Below are positions 42,856-55,300 of a DNA stretch of 64,000 nucleotides, one piece after another. This DNA is from Beaufortia kweichowensis. Lineage: Eukaryota; Chordata; Actinopteri; Cypriniformes; Gastromyzontidae. The notes beneath the pieces are model-generated. The model did no database searches. It was not told the DNA's origin and worked only from the letters and a program-made list of their open reading frames with translations. The DNA lies in the NCBI GenBank assembly GCA_019155185.1, contig CM032805.1, positions 17,416,591-17,480,590 of the forward strand, given 5' to 3'. The stretch's first letter is position 1; each line of letters starts with the position of its first letter. A program made the position numbers and the translations under genes.

Positions 42856-44896
42856 ATGCGCTAAACGTTTTGCGTTCCAGTACTAATACCTCACAGATTA
42901 CACACACACATCAACTGAACAGGTGTTTATATCGATTCGTTTTAACCTATACATACAGCTATCTTTTAAGTGAACACCTGCAACATATAACATACTGTCA
43001 TTTCTCTGACATCATCGACTTTTTAGTGTCCGTGAAAACAGAAGTATTGGTTGGAGTACAACATTAATGCGCTGGGCGGGTTTTTGTCATATACAAATCT
43101 CTATTATATTTAATATAAAACATGACATTATTAGTTAAACAAATTAAGCAGTTAATGAAAAGCGACGCTATGAAAGATAACCGCTATCAGAAAGGAGTGC
43201 GTGACGTATAAACCGTGCGTCACAGAGAGAGGGCGCAGAAACCAGTCTGCACGCTTTACTTTTAACATACGTTAGAAAAACACGAATAACAGTAAATAAT
43301 AAAACATAATAGAGCACGACAGTTTATGTCTATTTATTATTGAATCATCTTGAAACTCTTCAGCGGTCTGTGCTCAGAGATGAGCGAACAGCGTCCTCTT
43401 GTGACGTGAATAACCTGAGCCAGTGTCAAATATACACCAGAAATAACAAAAGCTGCAAAGAAAACAACATTTCCGACACAACTTGACAACTCCCACAACC
43501 TTGAAGGTGGGTAATGATTTTATATTGTAATATTAGCCACGACTTCATATTCTCTGAGTCTGATTATAATGTATTTATGTTTTCTGATGCAAACATGCAA
43601 GAGAACAGAAGAGAGATGGACTCTGTCATCGATACAAAATATCCTCAGATTTTATTTTATTACCTAACAATCCCTGACAGGCATTTCAGCGTCCATGTTT
43701 TGTGATGGACTCGGACTCTTACAGAAGAACCAGCACCGTGTGTCAATCATGTTAAAGGCCCATAAATGGAGCGTCAAGACCCGCTCGCGGCAGTGTTGCC
43801 AAGTCCGCGCTTTTCCCTCTGAAGTTTCCGCACGTTGCGCTTCTTTAAACACAGGTTAACGATTTGACATTATGCATCAAATATACATGACTAAATGATT
43901 GTATTGAAATATTTATCCAACTCATATTTTATTTATATTTTATGCTTAAACTGGTAATAAGACGTTTTTGTGAGAAAGGCGCATAAACGGGTTGGCGGGT
44001 CTCTAAGTATTGTTGCTTATGAAAATACACGTAATATAGTGAAAATATATATTATATTATAAAATATATATAACGTATATATTTTAGCTATGGAAGTGGC
44101 ATATTTTAATTTATTATATTTGGCCTTGGAACGTGGGCTGCAATTGTTACGCAGATCTGGCAACCCTGCCTCACGGGCACGAGCGCAGCTTCTCTGAACA
44201 GCTGATTAAACTCGACACGCGCTCTAGTTCTGTATGTATTTTAGTTGAGAAGGATTTGTTTATATTTCATATTTTATAAAACATCAAGCCGAACTAAATT
44301 CTATTACGTTAAGTGCATGTAGATTGAGAGAAAACGTGTCATGTGTGTATTTGTAAGAGTGTCCTAAACAATTCAAGCGTTATGGACGTGTCAAAACTTC
44401 AAAGAATGTATTTATTACCAATATATTAAATCATCTGTTTATATTTTACTAAAGTCGAGACATCAGAATAATATCAGTCTATACACAAGTTATGTATTTC
44501 AAAAAATGGAAATATTCATGAATGTTATGAATGTGACAAAAAAGAAGACACGTTTTAAGAATGAACATACTTTGTAGGATTTCTGTGAATTATAATACAC
44601 AAACCAGAAGCTATAAAACCCAACAAATGAAGAAGAGATGAGTCTTTAAAGAACATCAAATAGTTATTTTATAATTAATTTTCATGGGTTCATTTATGAG
44701 GAATATGAACTGTTATGAATGTGACAATGAAAAATCATGATTTAAACATTAACAAATGCTTTAAAAACTAAATGAGAGATCTTACATTGGTATTTAAACC
44801 ACCAAATTTGTCCAACTCTAAAATCAATCTGCTGTTCATTAACACATTGCAGTATTATTTATTTCATTATTTTAAGCAGTCATTTTATTAATACAG
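42856..44896. other. Intergenic and presumed 5' UTR intron of dusp23
   Basis: Two GC-richer patches (43190-43260 with TGACGT; 43740-43830 and 44150-44240 with several CpGs) could be promoters. 44395-44815 is a further copy of the 3203-3690 element, in the same orientation, ending about 90 bases before the dusp23 start. No coding exon was found. Confidence 0.4.
44395..44815 (+). repeat. Dispersed nonautonomous element, copy 4
   Basis: Shares GACATCAGAATAATATCAGT, ACAAACCAGAAGC, CAACAAATGAAGAAGAGATG, AAAGAACATCAAATAG and GAGGAATATGAACTGTTATG with 3203-3690. Confidence 0.7.
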
Positions 44897-44903
44897 GACA
44901 GTC

Positions 44904-45447
44904 ATGGCCTCAGCACCACCTCCAAACTTCTCCTGGGTGGATCCTGGTAAAGTGGCCGGGTTGGCGATGCCCAGAATGACCGCTCACTATCAATACCTGC
45001 TGAACAACGGCATCAAACACCTGGTGACCCTGAGTGAACGCAAACCTCCTTATCATGACACCTGTCCAGACCTGACCCTCCATCATATTAAGATTCATGA
45101 CTTCTGCGCTCCAACATTTGATCAGATTAAGAGATTCTTGTCTATAGTGGAAGAGGCCAATGCAAAAGGACAGGTAAATCACATCATAGCTGTAAATGAC
45201 AGTCTGTCCTTTACACCTGCATTTTTAAACTATGTTTTTATATTTGTTATCTTGGTAGGGTGTGGCGGTGCACTGTATGCATGGTTTTGGTAGGACAGGG
45301 ACGATGCTCGCCTGTTACCTGGTGAAGAGCAGGAAAATAAGTGGAATTGATGCCATTAATGAGATCAGAAGCATTCGACAAGGGTCCATCGAAACCAGAG
45401 AACAAGAACAAACAGTCGTGCAGTTTTATCAGCAAAATAAAGTGTAA
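44904..45447 (+). CDS. dusp23: Dual specificity phosphatase 23
   Basis: Two coding exons, 44904-45173 and 45259-45447, encode 152 residues; the human protein has 150. It is a small cytosolic atypical dual-specificity (VHZ) phosphatase consisting of the catalytic domain only. The P-loop HCMHGFGRTGTM carries nucleophile Cys96 and Arg102, and the N-terminal PNFSWVDPGKVAGLAMPRM segment is characteristic of the family. A general-acid Asp lies in the HDFCAPT stretch upstream. An acceptor (AATACAG) at 44896 shows that a noncoding exon precedes the start. AATAAA at 45515-45520 ends the transcript. Confidence 0.96.
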
Positions 45448-46551
45448 AATTTAAAAAGCTTCTAAATAGTTTATTTGTATAATACTTATGTTAATGAATA
45501 ATGTACTGTAAGGCAATAAAATAGGATCATAAACTATCCAACATTATCTGTGTTTCTCTTTTTTTGTGTGTTTGAGATTGTCTAAAGTTTCAATAGTCTG
45601 TAAGGTTTGGGTTTTCATTAAACCATCGGCACTGAAACTTCACAAAACATCTGCAAAAGTTCTTTAAAAGTCAAATGAGAGTTGTGGAGCTTTTTTGAGG
45701 AATATCATTATAAGGTTATTTATTATATTAAGCTGTTTATTGAAATTATTGAAATGTGTGATATGTGGACTTATCCGGTAGAACAGAAAATACATAGTTA
45801 AAACATAAATAAAAATGATGTATTACTGTTATTTTTGATTTATCCACTAGATGACGCACTTTCTCTATAACTATAAATATTGTCTTCAGGTTCTGTTTGT
45901 TTCTGTGGGAATTTAACTTTCTAAATGTGGGTGTCATCTGAAGCTAACTTTTTTTTCATTTTTTGTGAAATTAAAGAAGTGTATATCTTTGCTAGAGTTG
46001 AATAAAATGTACAGTTGCACAAATGCTTGTTTCTTTAAACATGTTTTGTTTGTTGGTTCCAATAGAATTGGATTATTGTTGTGAACTCTTGTGTCTATCA
46101 AATTAAAATTCTAATTTCATCGTTTTTGACTAAAAAATTACCAGTGGTTTTATTACAGATAATACTGATTGTAATGTAATTTTATTTACGATGATTGATA
46201 ATTTATACCCTTACAAAAATCAGCCATGGTTTTACCATAGTAAAAGTGTAGTAACCATGTTTTTTTGGCATATTGGCAAAACCATGATTTTACAACAGTA
46301 ACCATGTTTTTTTCTTGTTTTAACTGCAGTTAATATTTGTAAGAGAGATCCAGCTGGATAATACATTTCATTCGCTGTTTGGATTTAAGGTAATCATCAT
46401 GCAAAGCTTCACGATATTTTACACTTTGTTTGGTCAATCTTCTACATTTGTCTCAAACATTAGACTCCTTAAGAAAAGTTACAAGAAGGCAATTGTAGAG
46501 ATGAGCTGTATGAACTTTATTTGTGACACTTTATTTGTGATTCATTCAGAT
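45448..46551. other. Convergent intergenic region dusp23 / txlnb-like
   Basis: AT-rich, with no supported exon. TTTATT at 46516-46521 supplies an AATAAA on the minus strand about 30 bases after the txlnb-like stop. 46225-46320 holds ACCATGTTTTTTTGGC/TTTACCATAGTAA-type repeated blocks, probably a degraded repeat. Confidence 0.45.
45515..45520 (+). promoter_or_regulatory. poly(A) signal AATAAA of dusp23
   Basis: Canonical signal 68 bases past the dusp23 stop. Confidence 0.7.
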
Positions 46552-49500
46552 CTAATCAACTGACTCCATGTCTTTGTCTCTGATCTCTTGGTTCTTCACT
46601 GACAGTGTGTCTGTCTGCTGTGTAAAGTTCTGCTGGAGCTCAGCGTCGACTCCTGAAGCCTGACCGGCATCTGTACTCTCATCGCACGCTTCAAACGACA
46701 GGTGACGGCGGATGGAGAAAGATGCAGCCAGCTCCTGCAGCCGAGCTTTCTCCACCTTCAGACTGTCGAGCTCTTGGGTCAGAGGCATCACGTGTGCAGG
46801 GGACGAGCAGGTCGCTTCTGGATCTGTGATGACCGCTTCTGTTGAGGGAACCACTTCTGCATTTGTCTCTCCTGCGGTTTCTGTGTCAGTCTGCTGAGAT
46901 CCCTGAAGCTTCTCATGGAGATTCTTCCTCTCATCCTGAAGTGCCCTGCAGAGCTTCTCCAGTTTCTGAATCTTCAGGGTACAGAGTTCAAATTCCTTCT
47001 CTTTCAAGGCTTTCTGCGTGAGAAAATACAAACCTTAAAATACACAGCACCACGTTTAGACACAACTGACTAAATGTTTCTCATGGTCTTAAAAATCTTT
47101 TAATCTGAAGGTGTATATTTCAATGTTTGAAATGTCAAAAATATAAGTGTTCCAACATATTCATTTCTTTCATTAGAAAACTAAAACAGTATTTTTTAAA
47201 TGGATTACTTGGAGCAAATAATGACTAAAAATCAGTCAATAAAAATTCAGTATAGATAGAAATTTCTTCAGTTTTGTTTAAAAAGCTTCTCAGGTTGAGA
47301 CAACAAGAAACTGAGATGATAAAAATGTCAAGAGGATGATTTTATAAATTCTAGATAAAGTGTGATCAAAGATGATCAAATAATAACATAGTGTTCATTT
47401 ATTTTACATGATTTTAGTCACAATATAATTCACACAGTTACAATTGTTTTATTTTATGATTTTAATGAGTTTAATACTATTCTAAAAACATCTAAACAAC
47501 TGTAAGTGTTTCCAAACTTTTGACTGATACTGTATATTCAGGACATTTCCTGTTAGATATTTTAATGACCAAAAAGAGTCACTGAACTACTCACATCTGT
47601 CACCATATCAACTAGAGATTTATTACAGCCATCAAAACGAGATTTCCAGGACATCGCCTCTTTCTCCAACTTTTTCATCTTCTTTGCCATCTGTGAAACA
47701 AAGCAACATCTTAACATGTACATCAGACAGAGCAAAGTATTTCACCTGATTAAAGTTAACCCTTGTGTGTCACGTGGTGTCTGAGAGATCTATAGCTCAT
47801 TGATACGTCCTCTTTAAATCATATGAGGACTGACAATCGACAAGATTTCAACTTTATATTATGTTTTAAATAGATTTATTCTTTTAGCAGATGCTAAATG
47901 ATGAGACTCTAAGAGTCTAATCTTAAATAAAATGACATTTGTGAAACACACACGCACACTTAATGTTAAAACAATATCTATAAGTTTTAATTATGTCAAA
48001 AGCATGCAGAGAGCTAAAGTAAAAGAAATATATATATATATCAGGATCTCTCGTACCCTAAACAATAAGGATGTAAAGACACACACCTTATCCATGTCTT
48101 GTTTGAAGCTGGCATACACATTATTGCTCTTTGATACCGTCCCTTGGAATTCATCAAACTTTTCAGAATATACAGCAAGCTGCAAGGAAAAAGTGTTTTA
48201 CATTTAGAAACAAATATGATTTAAAAACATAATGAAATCTGTCATATTTGATGTAAATGTACCTGAGCCTTCATGTCATTCTCTTGATCTTTCAGAAGTT
48301 TCACCTGTAGTTTGGCTTCTGCAGTCTTCTTCAGTAACTAAACAATCAAATAAATTAATTGACATGTTAATGTGCATTTAATGAATGCAGTTAAACCAAA
48401 ATCTAAGAATATCAAACTCACATGTTCCTTCTCTAGTTTGTGTTTCTCTTGAGCATCTTTCAGCATCAGGTTGGCCTGTGCAAGTTTTGTCTCCAGTAAT
48501 TTCTGCTGCAGATCTCTGTGCTTAAATACCTTTTCAAGATTCTGCAGAAGAAATGAAACATCTCAATCTTTCTAAAAATCTTTTTCTTTATCTAAATCAG
48601 ACCACGACAGCCTTCTCGTACCGCTTCTCGTTGATCGGATTTAGAAATGAGGTCTTTGAGTTTCTCAGCCAGGTCGCTGTTTTCTTGACACAGTTTGTTG
48701 TTACGGCCGCTGTGTTCCTCGATCTGAGCCTGGATGTCTGTCAGGGTATTCTGGAAATGTGTGGTGATTTCTTTTCTCTTCAGATCATCTTCACGGCACC
48801 TCTGTAGAGTTTCCTCCTGCACCGAAAACAATTATAGGGTTTTTCAGTTTTATATACAGTAGTTGCTGTAGCAGACTAACATGATTTTTCACCTTTAATG
48901 TCTTGTTGTGTCTCTGCAGCTCTCGGCACAATCCCTCCAGTTTACTGCGGGCCAGTACGGCTCTGCTGTGTTCACCCTGAAGCTGATCTTTCTCCTTCAT
49001 CACTTGGAGAAGCTTCTTTTGCAGAACCTTCAACTGTTTCTGATCGGAACGATGTCCTTCCAGCTGCAGAGACGGGGATACAAAATCATTTAAATCAGCT
49101 GTCTAACAACACCCTTCAGTCGTGACTCATTCACCATAAAGAAAAGAAAGTCATATGCAAAGTTGTATATATCTTATTTCTTCGTGTTTTCTTTTGGGAT
49201 CCGATGATGATGTGTTACTGACCCAGTATGCAAGACAGTTTACCTAAAAGACCAGCACCAAACCAGTACTAATCAGCATAAAACCATCATGTAAGTTCAG
49301 ATAAATATAATTCATTTTTATTCACTCTCTTAAGTAAGTAAATGTCTGTGTCTTGTAACTGCATAGTGAGTTATAGATGCGATCAATGGACATTTGTGTC
49401 CTTTATTATAGATTGCAACTATAACACGTCATGTCAGGGGATTTTTTCTCTCTTAAAGAGTTTTTTTGAATCCCTGACCACTGACTGTTATCTGTCAATA

Positions 49501-50169
49501 CATGTAAAGCTGCTTTGGTACAATGATCTTTGTGAGAAAGCGCTATACAAATAACATTGAATTGAATTGAAATGTTGATGATTGTACTCACCAGTTCAGC
49601 ATGTTTTTTGATGAGAGCCTCCAGTTTCTGCTCCGGGGTGCCGAGTTTATTGAGGCTTTGCATGAGCTGCGTGGCTTCCTTCCCTGTCATCAGTGAGACA
49701 ATATACTTCAGTCACACTGATTCAACACATTTACAGCACAGTGTGTAAAGAACTTAATGAGTGTGAATAGGAGTCATTTTGTGTTTTAGGTCTGGCAAAA
49801 TATTGGCTACATACTGCATCGACTTTTGAAATAGAGCAAAAGTAACAAAGATTTCTAAAAAGTAGTAAAAGTGCCTTCATGGTTGATAAACGAGTAAGAA
49901 TCTGTATGTTCCATCATTTGTTGTTTATCCTCATCAGATCCGTCATGTGACTCACCAAGACCTTTGAGCATCTTTTTCTCCATCTTCTGGTCTTTAGGTT
50001 TGCCCGTCTCTTTCCCGTCTGTGACAGTCTCATCCTCAGCATCCTCATGTTCATCGGTCAGCTGATAACTGCTGATAATGTCCTCCAGCTGCTGACTGAG
50101 ATCTTCAGTGAGATCATGAGTCACATCTGTCTGACCGTCTCCATTAACAGACTGAGAGCAGCTCTCCAT
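46552..50169 (-). CDS. txlnb: Taxilin family coiled-coil protein (beta-taxilin-like)
   Basis: Nine coding exons in transcript order: 49956-50169, 49592-49683, 48893-49063, 48622-48816, 48422-48541, 48263-48337, 48087-48179, 47595-47690, 46552-47013, giving 505 residues. An acidic N terminus (EDLSQQLEDIISSYQ) is followed by a long taxilin coiled coil with family blocks KLEGLCRELQRHNKTLK, FQNTLTDIQAQIEEHSGRNN, KFDEFQGTVSKSNNVYASFK and KLEKLCRALQDER. Taxilins bind syntaxins and take part in vesicle traffic; the beta form (MDP77) is enriched in muscle. The C-terminal tail is shorter than in human TXLNB (684 residues). Beta rather than alpha or gamma is inferred from the acidic N terminus and tail. 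A noncoding exon probably ends at 50943 (CTGCTG|GTAAGTC). Confidence 0.9.
49308..49566. repeat. SINE/L2-tail-like repeat, copy B
   Basis: Near-identical to 22293-22550, ending GCGCTATACAAATAACATTG and TTGAATTGAA. It lies in the txlnb-like intron between exons 49592 and 49063. Confidence 0.75.
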
Positions 50170-52376
50170 TCTGATCAACCTGAAGAAATAAGTTTCTGCA
50201 ATGAACAATAGAACTGTTTACATTGAAAAGATTCATTTAGTTTAAATGTGTTGTGTATCTATTAAAAATATGTATCAATATGAAATATCTGGAACTAAGA
50301 ACTGGATAAACATAGCTGGTAAGAATTAGTCTAATCAACTAGTAGTCATTGTAGTCTTTGGGGTTGTTTACACTGTGAGAAGTGAAGTGACTGTCTGTCT
50401 TGTCTGTTCATCTGGTTATATTTAGCTTCTCTGTTGGCTCTTGTAACTCCTCCTGCTTTCACAAGCCTGACACATGGCACCTGTTCCTGCTCTCGGCTCT
50501 ATTTCAAGAGACTCTTAATATGGTCAAAATCATTTACTTTCCAGCATATTTATAATAATGATTGTTCAGAGTTTAGGTTTTATCATTGCAATGCACAATA
50601 ATAATAAAACATGCATAATACAGTACAGAAGAATGAAGAAAAACATCCCATTACCATCCAATGACCTACACTGAAACCTTCACACGTTTCAATGTATTTC
50701 TATTGTTACTGTGTTTTATTGTTTTACAGTTACTTAATATTTCAGGAGTTCAGCAAACAAACAACAACTTCATCCAGTAATCATGTCAAAATCATGCTAG
50801 ATGTTCAACAACATACAATACATGAGATTTTAATGAGTTACCCCTGCTGAATACATGAATACACTAATATTACATTACGATCACATTCACAAAACAGTTT
50901 TAAAAGAATAAAGTTGAGAAGGAGAAGTGTTAAAAGACTTACCAGCAGAAGCAGTGAGAGACTGAAATGAGAAGCTGTCAGGGTTCCAGAGCAGCTGGGA
51001 CCTCAATATAATCCACTGGGGTCATGACCTCCTGGAGAACACTTCTTTATTCTCAAACTGCGTTAAAACAAATGTACATTTATTAAAATAAAAACTCGTG
51101 TTAAAATCGATTTAAGAAAACCCAAAACACGATAATCATAGTTTATGTTTAGCATGATATTTGTGGTAAAAACGGTAATTACGTTATTTTATATATTTTA
51201 TTATAAAACCCAAGGTTAATTTTTGCAAAAAGAATGCATCATTGATGACAAAAATGAGTTTGAAGTCATCCTTAAATTAAAAACATTATTTAAAAACAAT
51301 TTTTGCTATTTACAAAACTACAGGCTACTTACAATTTTGCGTGTAAAATGTAATTAATTGTAATAAAAAATTAATATAATCTTTAAAAACTGTTATAAAA
51401 CGGATGGTTCAGTCCTTGATTATGATTGGTTGAGCGTTAAAAGCGCAAGCTCCTCCTCGTTTGACGTAGTGGGCGGGGCTTGACTGAGAGCGCTAGTGTG
51501 TTTATATAATCTTCCTGTTTTAATCTCACTACTCAGTTATTACTAAAAAGCACAGAGAATAATTTAATGTCGCTTTAAATGCACATTGTGAATTTTTAGG
51601 ACAGACCACTGAAGCTTTTTTAAGATAATAAACTCTTGTATATGTTTGTTGTATATATTATGTCCACAGTGCGTGTCTGTGTGTTCATTCATGTGACATT
51701 TATGTGTTTCTATGCAAAGTTTCTGTTTCAGTTCATCCTCATCAGACACACACAAAACAAAGGTATACAAACAGAGTTCATTTGATCATTTTCTAATGTT
51801 GAATTCATGTCATTTATTTCCTCCGTCACTCTTTAAACCCATGACCTGCTTCTTTATCTGAGTGGCACTTTCTGTATTTATATTTTTATGGTGTAAAGAC
51901 ACATGTCATATCATGTGATGTCAACACTATTTGGTCATTCGTTGACCTACATTGTGCTTCATGCAAATACTGACCAAACAAACCTGAGGCTATATTATAC
52001 CTGAATGAGATGGGTGGAGTCTTTGACTTTAAACTCTGTCCTGTCCTCGTCTCTGCTTCTCTCTTTTGCTTTGCTGTCTTCAAACACTACTGACAGGTAT
52101 GTCTTTCTCATGAATATTTCTTTGTCACATATACTGAAACAGAACATGAAAAGGGACGGGAAGTGGGTTTTATTTCTGTTAAATTCAAATTAAGATGTCA
52201 AAACGAGTTAATGCATGAAGTTCAGAATATTGTATTTCAGTGTTTGCTGTATTATTGTCTTTCACTGACTCTGTACTTGTATTCAAAGCAAAGTAAATGT
52301 AAATGATAGACAAATGATTGTGGCACAGCAGAAGTAAGAAAAGCAATGTTTCCTTATCAACAGATCTGGAGTCAGA
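50170..52376. other. Divergent region between txlnb-like and calpain genes
   Basis: Contains the presumed txlnb 5' UTR exon (about 50943-51010), a calpain promoter candidate (51425-51510), and AT-rich DNA otherwise lacking exons. A short calpain 5' UTR exon somewhere in 51530-52370 is likely. Confidence 0.45.
51425..51510 (+). promoter_or_regulatory. Candidate calpain promoter (CCAAT, GC box, TATA)
   Basis: In order: ATTGGT (inverted CCAAT, 51425-51430), TTGACGTAG, GGGCGGGGCT (GC box, 51471-51480) and TTTATATAAT (TATA box, 51501-51510). The TATA position and direction fit plus-strand initiation near 51530. Inferred from motifs alone. Confidence 0.5.
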
Positions 52377-55300
52377 ATGCCTCCACCAGGTGTGTGTTTA
52401 AACATCGAGTCGGAGAGGAATCTCAGGGATGGACGGGGGTCTTTTACAAATCCAGACAAGTTCTTGGGTCAAGAATTTAATGAGCTGAAGCGCTACTGTT
52501 TAAGAGAGAGACTGAGATTTGTAGATAACACATTCCCTCCAGACATTAGATCCATCGGTCTGGGACTGTTAAATCCTGAGGATCAGAGCAGAGTCGTGTG
52601 GAAGAGACCGGCGGTACGGAAGGATTTATTTCTATGTCATAGAAGTGTAAATCAGGACAACAGTGTTTGTTGCCTAGTTGCTTTGTGAAAGCTTGTTTAG
52701 GAAACTATTTAATCCCATGGAGATAGAATGACATGTTACATGACAGTTTTTCATCTTTACTTTAGTTAAGTTTGTTGTAGTCTTGTACAGTAATAGATGT
52801 GTAAACGGCTGTTTAATGTCACAGTCATTTGTTCTTCTGTTTGCTTTCTACAGGAACTGGTGTCAAACCCTGTTTACATTCTTGAGGAAACATCAAGGTT
52901 TGACTTTCTTCAGGGTGATATAGGTGAGTTTCCAGCGCCGCTTTACTGTGTGTGTGTCAATAACACACGAGTAACACAAACTCATATAAACTGAAACGAC
53001 AACAAGTCAAGCAATGAGTGTTTCCCACTTATGGGTGGATGAAGGACAAAGATAAGATTAAAAACAACAGAAATCCAACTAAACGGAAAGAAATAGTAAT
53101 AATAATAATGACAAAACTAATGCATTTCTTTATTTATCTGAAAACCAAACACCAAAACATAAAGTTGGAACAATTACTGTATCTTAGAGAATAATAGAAA
53201 ACATGAAATTATAAATTGAATAGCATAAGAAAAAAGAAAAATGAAATTGTCCATCTTACGTTTATTAGAAACAGATCCTAACCTCATTACCGTCATTACC
53301 CTTAACATGTGTGTGTGTTTGTGTGTGTTTGTGTATCAGGTAACTGCTGGTTTCTAGCGTCTGTTGGAGCTCTTACATTTCAGAGACAAATTATGAAGCA
53401 GATTATCCAGTCTGATCAATGCTTTTCTGTGGATTATGCAGGAATATTTCACTTCAGGGTAAAATGCTTATTCTCTTTCATTTGCAGTCAGTATGACATC
53501 CACTGACATCAACAGAATTTGTATTTCTGGATTCAACTAGTCCTTATAAAGTGGGTTATATCTAATTTCTTATTTTATCAGTTCTGGAGATTTGAGAAAT
53601 GGGTTGATGTTGTTATTGATGACAAGCTTCCAACCATCGATGGAAATCTCATCTTTGTTCGATCCAGAACACCAAGTGAATTCTGGCCTGCTTTGTTAGA
53701 AAAAGCTTATGCTAAGTATGTTTCATTCTTAAAAACATGTTGTTTGTAAGACAGGTGGGAAAAGTATCCTGAAGATTATATTTCTTCCTCCAGAGTCTGT
53801 GGCTCCTATAAAGACATGAATGAAGGAAACATCTCAGAGGCTTTGAAGGACTTCACTGGTGGACCACACGTCACATTCAAGCTAAATGAAGCTTCAGAAA
53901 AACTCTGGGATGTCATGACACGATCCAGCCAATCAGAATCCTTGATGGGGTGTAGCACACCTGGAGGGGTGAGGACTACTGTACTGTATATACTGTATAC
54001 AGAAAATATACAAAAGTCATTGACCGTTCATTGGTTTTTCTATTACGTTGATTTCAAGTGCATGTTGTGGATCACTGATATAACACATGCATGTTTACAT
54101 CCGTTTGATGATTCTTTCAGACAGTGGTAGAAAATACCGTGTTGCCTAATGGTCTGGTGAAAATGCACGCTTACACAGTCACCGGTGTCACAGAGGTGAG
54201 ATTCATACCGACAAATACTGTATATAAACAAACTGTACTGTGTGTTACTGTAAGTTTCACTTTTAGTAATCAGCAAACACGTGACTAACAGGACCTGATG
54301 TTTCATGTAAATACAATATGGTCCTTATTGCTCATACAATTAGATTTTTAAGTTTTAACCTGCTAAATGTTTCAGCTGTAGATTTATGATGGACGGACTG
54401 TAAAACAGTTATAAAAGACCATTTCAATGAGAAGTGTTGATCTGAATGATTGAGATCTGATCTTTTTTTACAGGTTGTATGTGGAGGTCGTCCAGTAAAG
54501 TTAGTGAGAATCTTTAACCCGTGGGGTCGTGGAGAGTGGAATGGAGACTGGAGTGACAGGTTTGACTCTTTCTCAGGCTGTATAACGACTCATAGACAGA
54601 CATTCTTTTTGTTTTTAAATGTTGTTTAGATTATAAAACCCTAACAATCATTCTGAAGATCCTTTCTTACATTTACATTTACATTTAGGCATTTAGCTGA
54701 CGCTTTTATCCAAAGCGACTTACAAATATTAGGAGACAATGAAGCGACACATCAAAAGCAACAATAGTGTGAAGAAGTGCTTTCCTAAGTTTACAATGTT
54801 TTGCATTGTTTGCATGTTTTGTTCTTGGCATCATTATTTTTAAAAGTTAGAGTTAAAGATGTTTTTACATTATTTTCATTTTGTACAGTTCCTGACATCA
54901 CTTTAATCTGATGTTTTTAGATCACCTTTGTGGAATCTTGTACGTCACGAAGAACAAAATTACAACACTGTGCGTGATAACGGAGAATTCTGGTCAGCAA
55001 ATCAACTTAATTACTCAAAATGCTAAATCTTGCCTTTTTTATCAATCGTCAATGTTTCTTTAACATTTTATTTGATGCATCTCATGCTTTTCATGACTTG
55101 TCTGTACATATATGTCTCTGCAGGATGTCTATGGAGGATTTCTGCAGGAACTTTGGAGAGGTGGATATATGTTGTTCAGACATGAATGTACTTGCTGGAT
55201 CTCATTCATCTTCATGGAGAACTGAAGTACACAGTGGCCAGTGGGTGATGGATATAACGGCTGGAGGTTGTCCAAATTACGCAGGTCATCTAACCCCTCA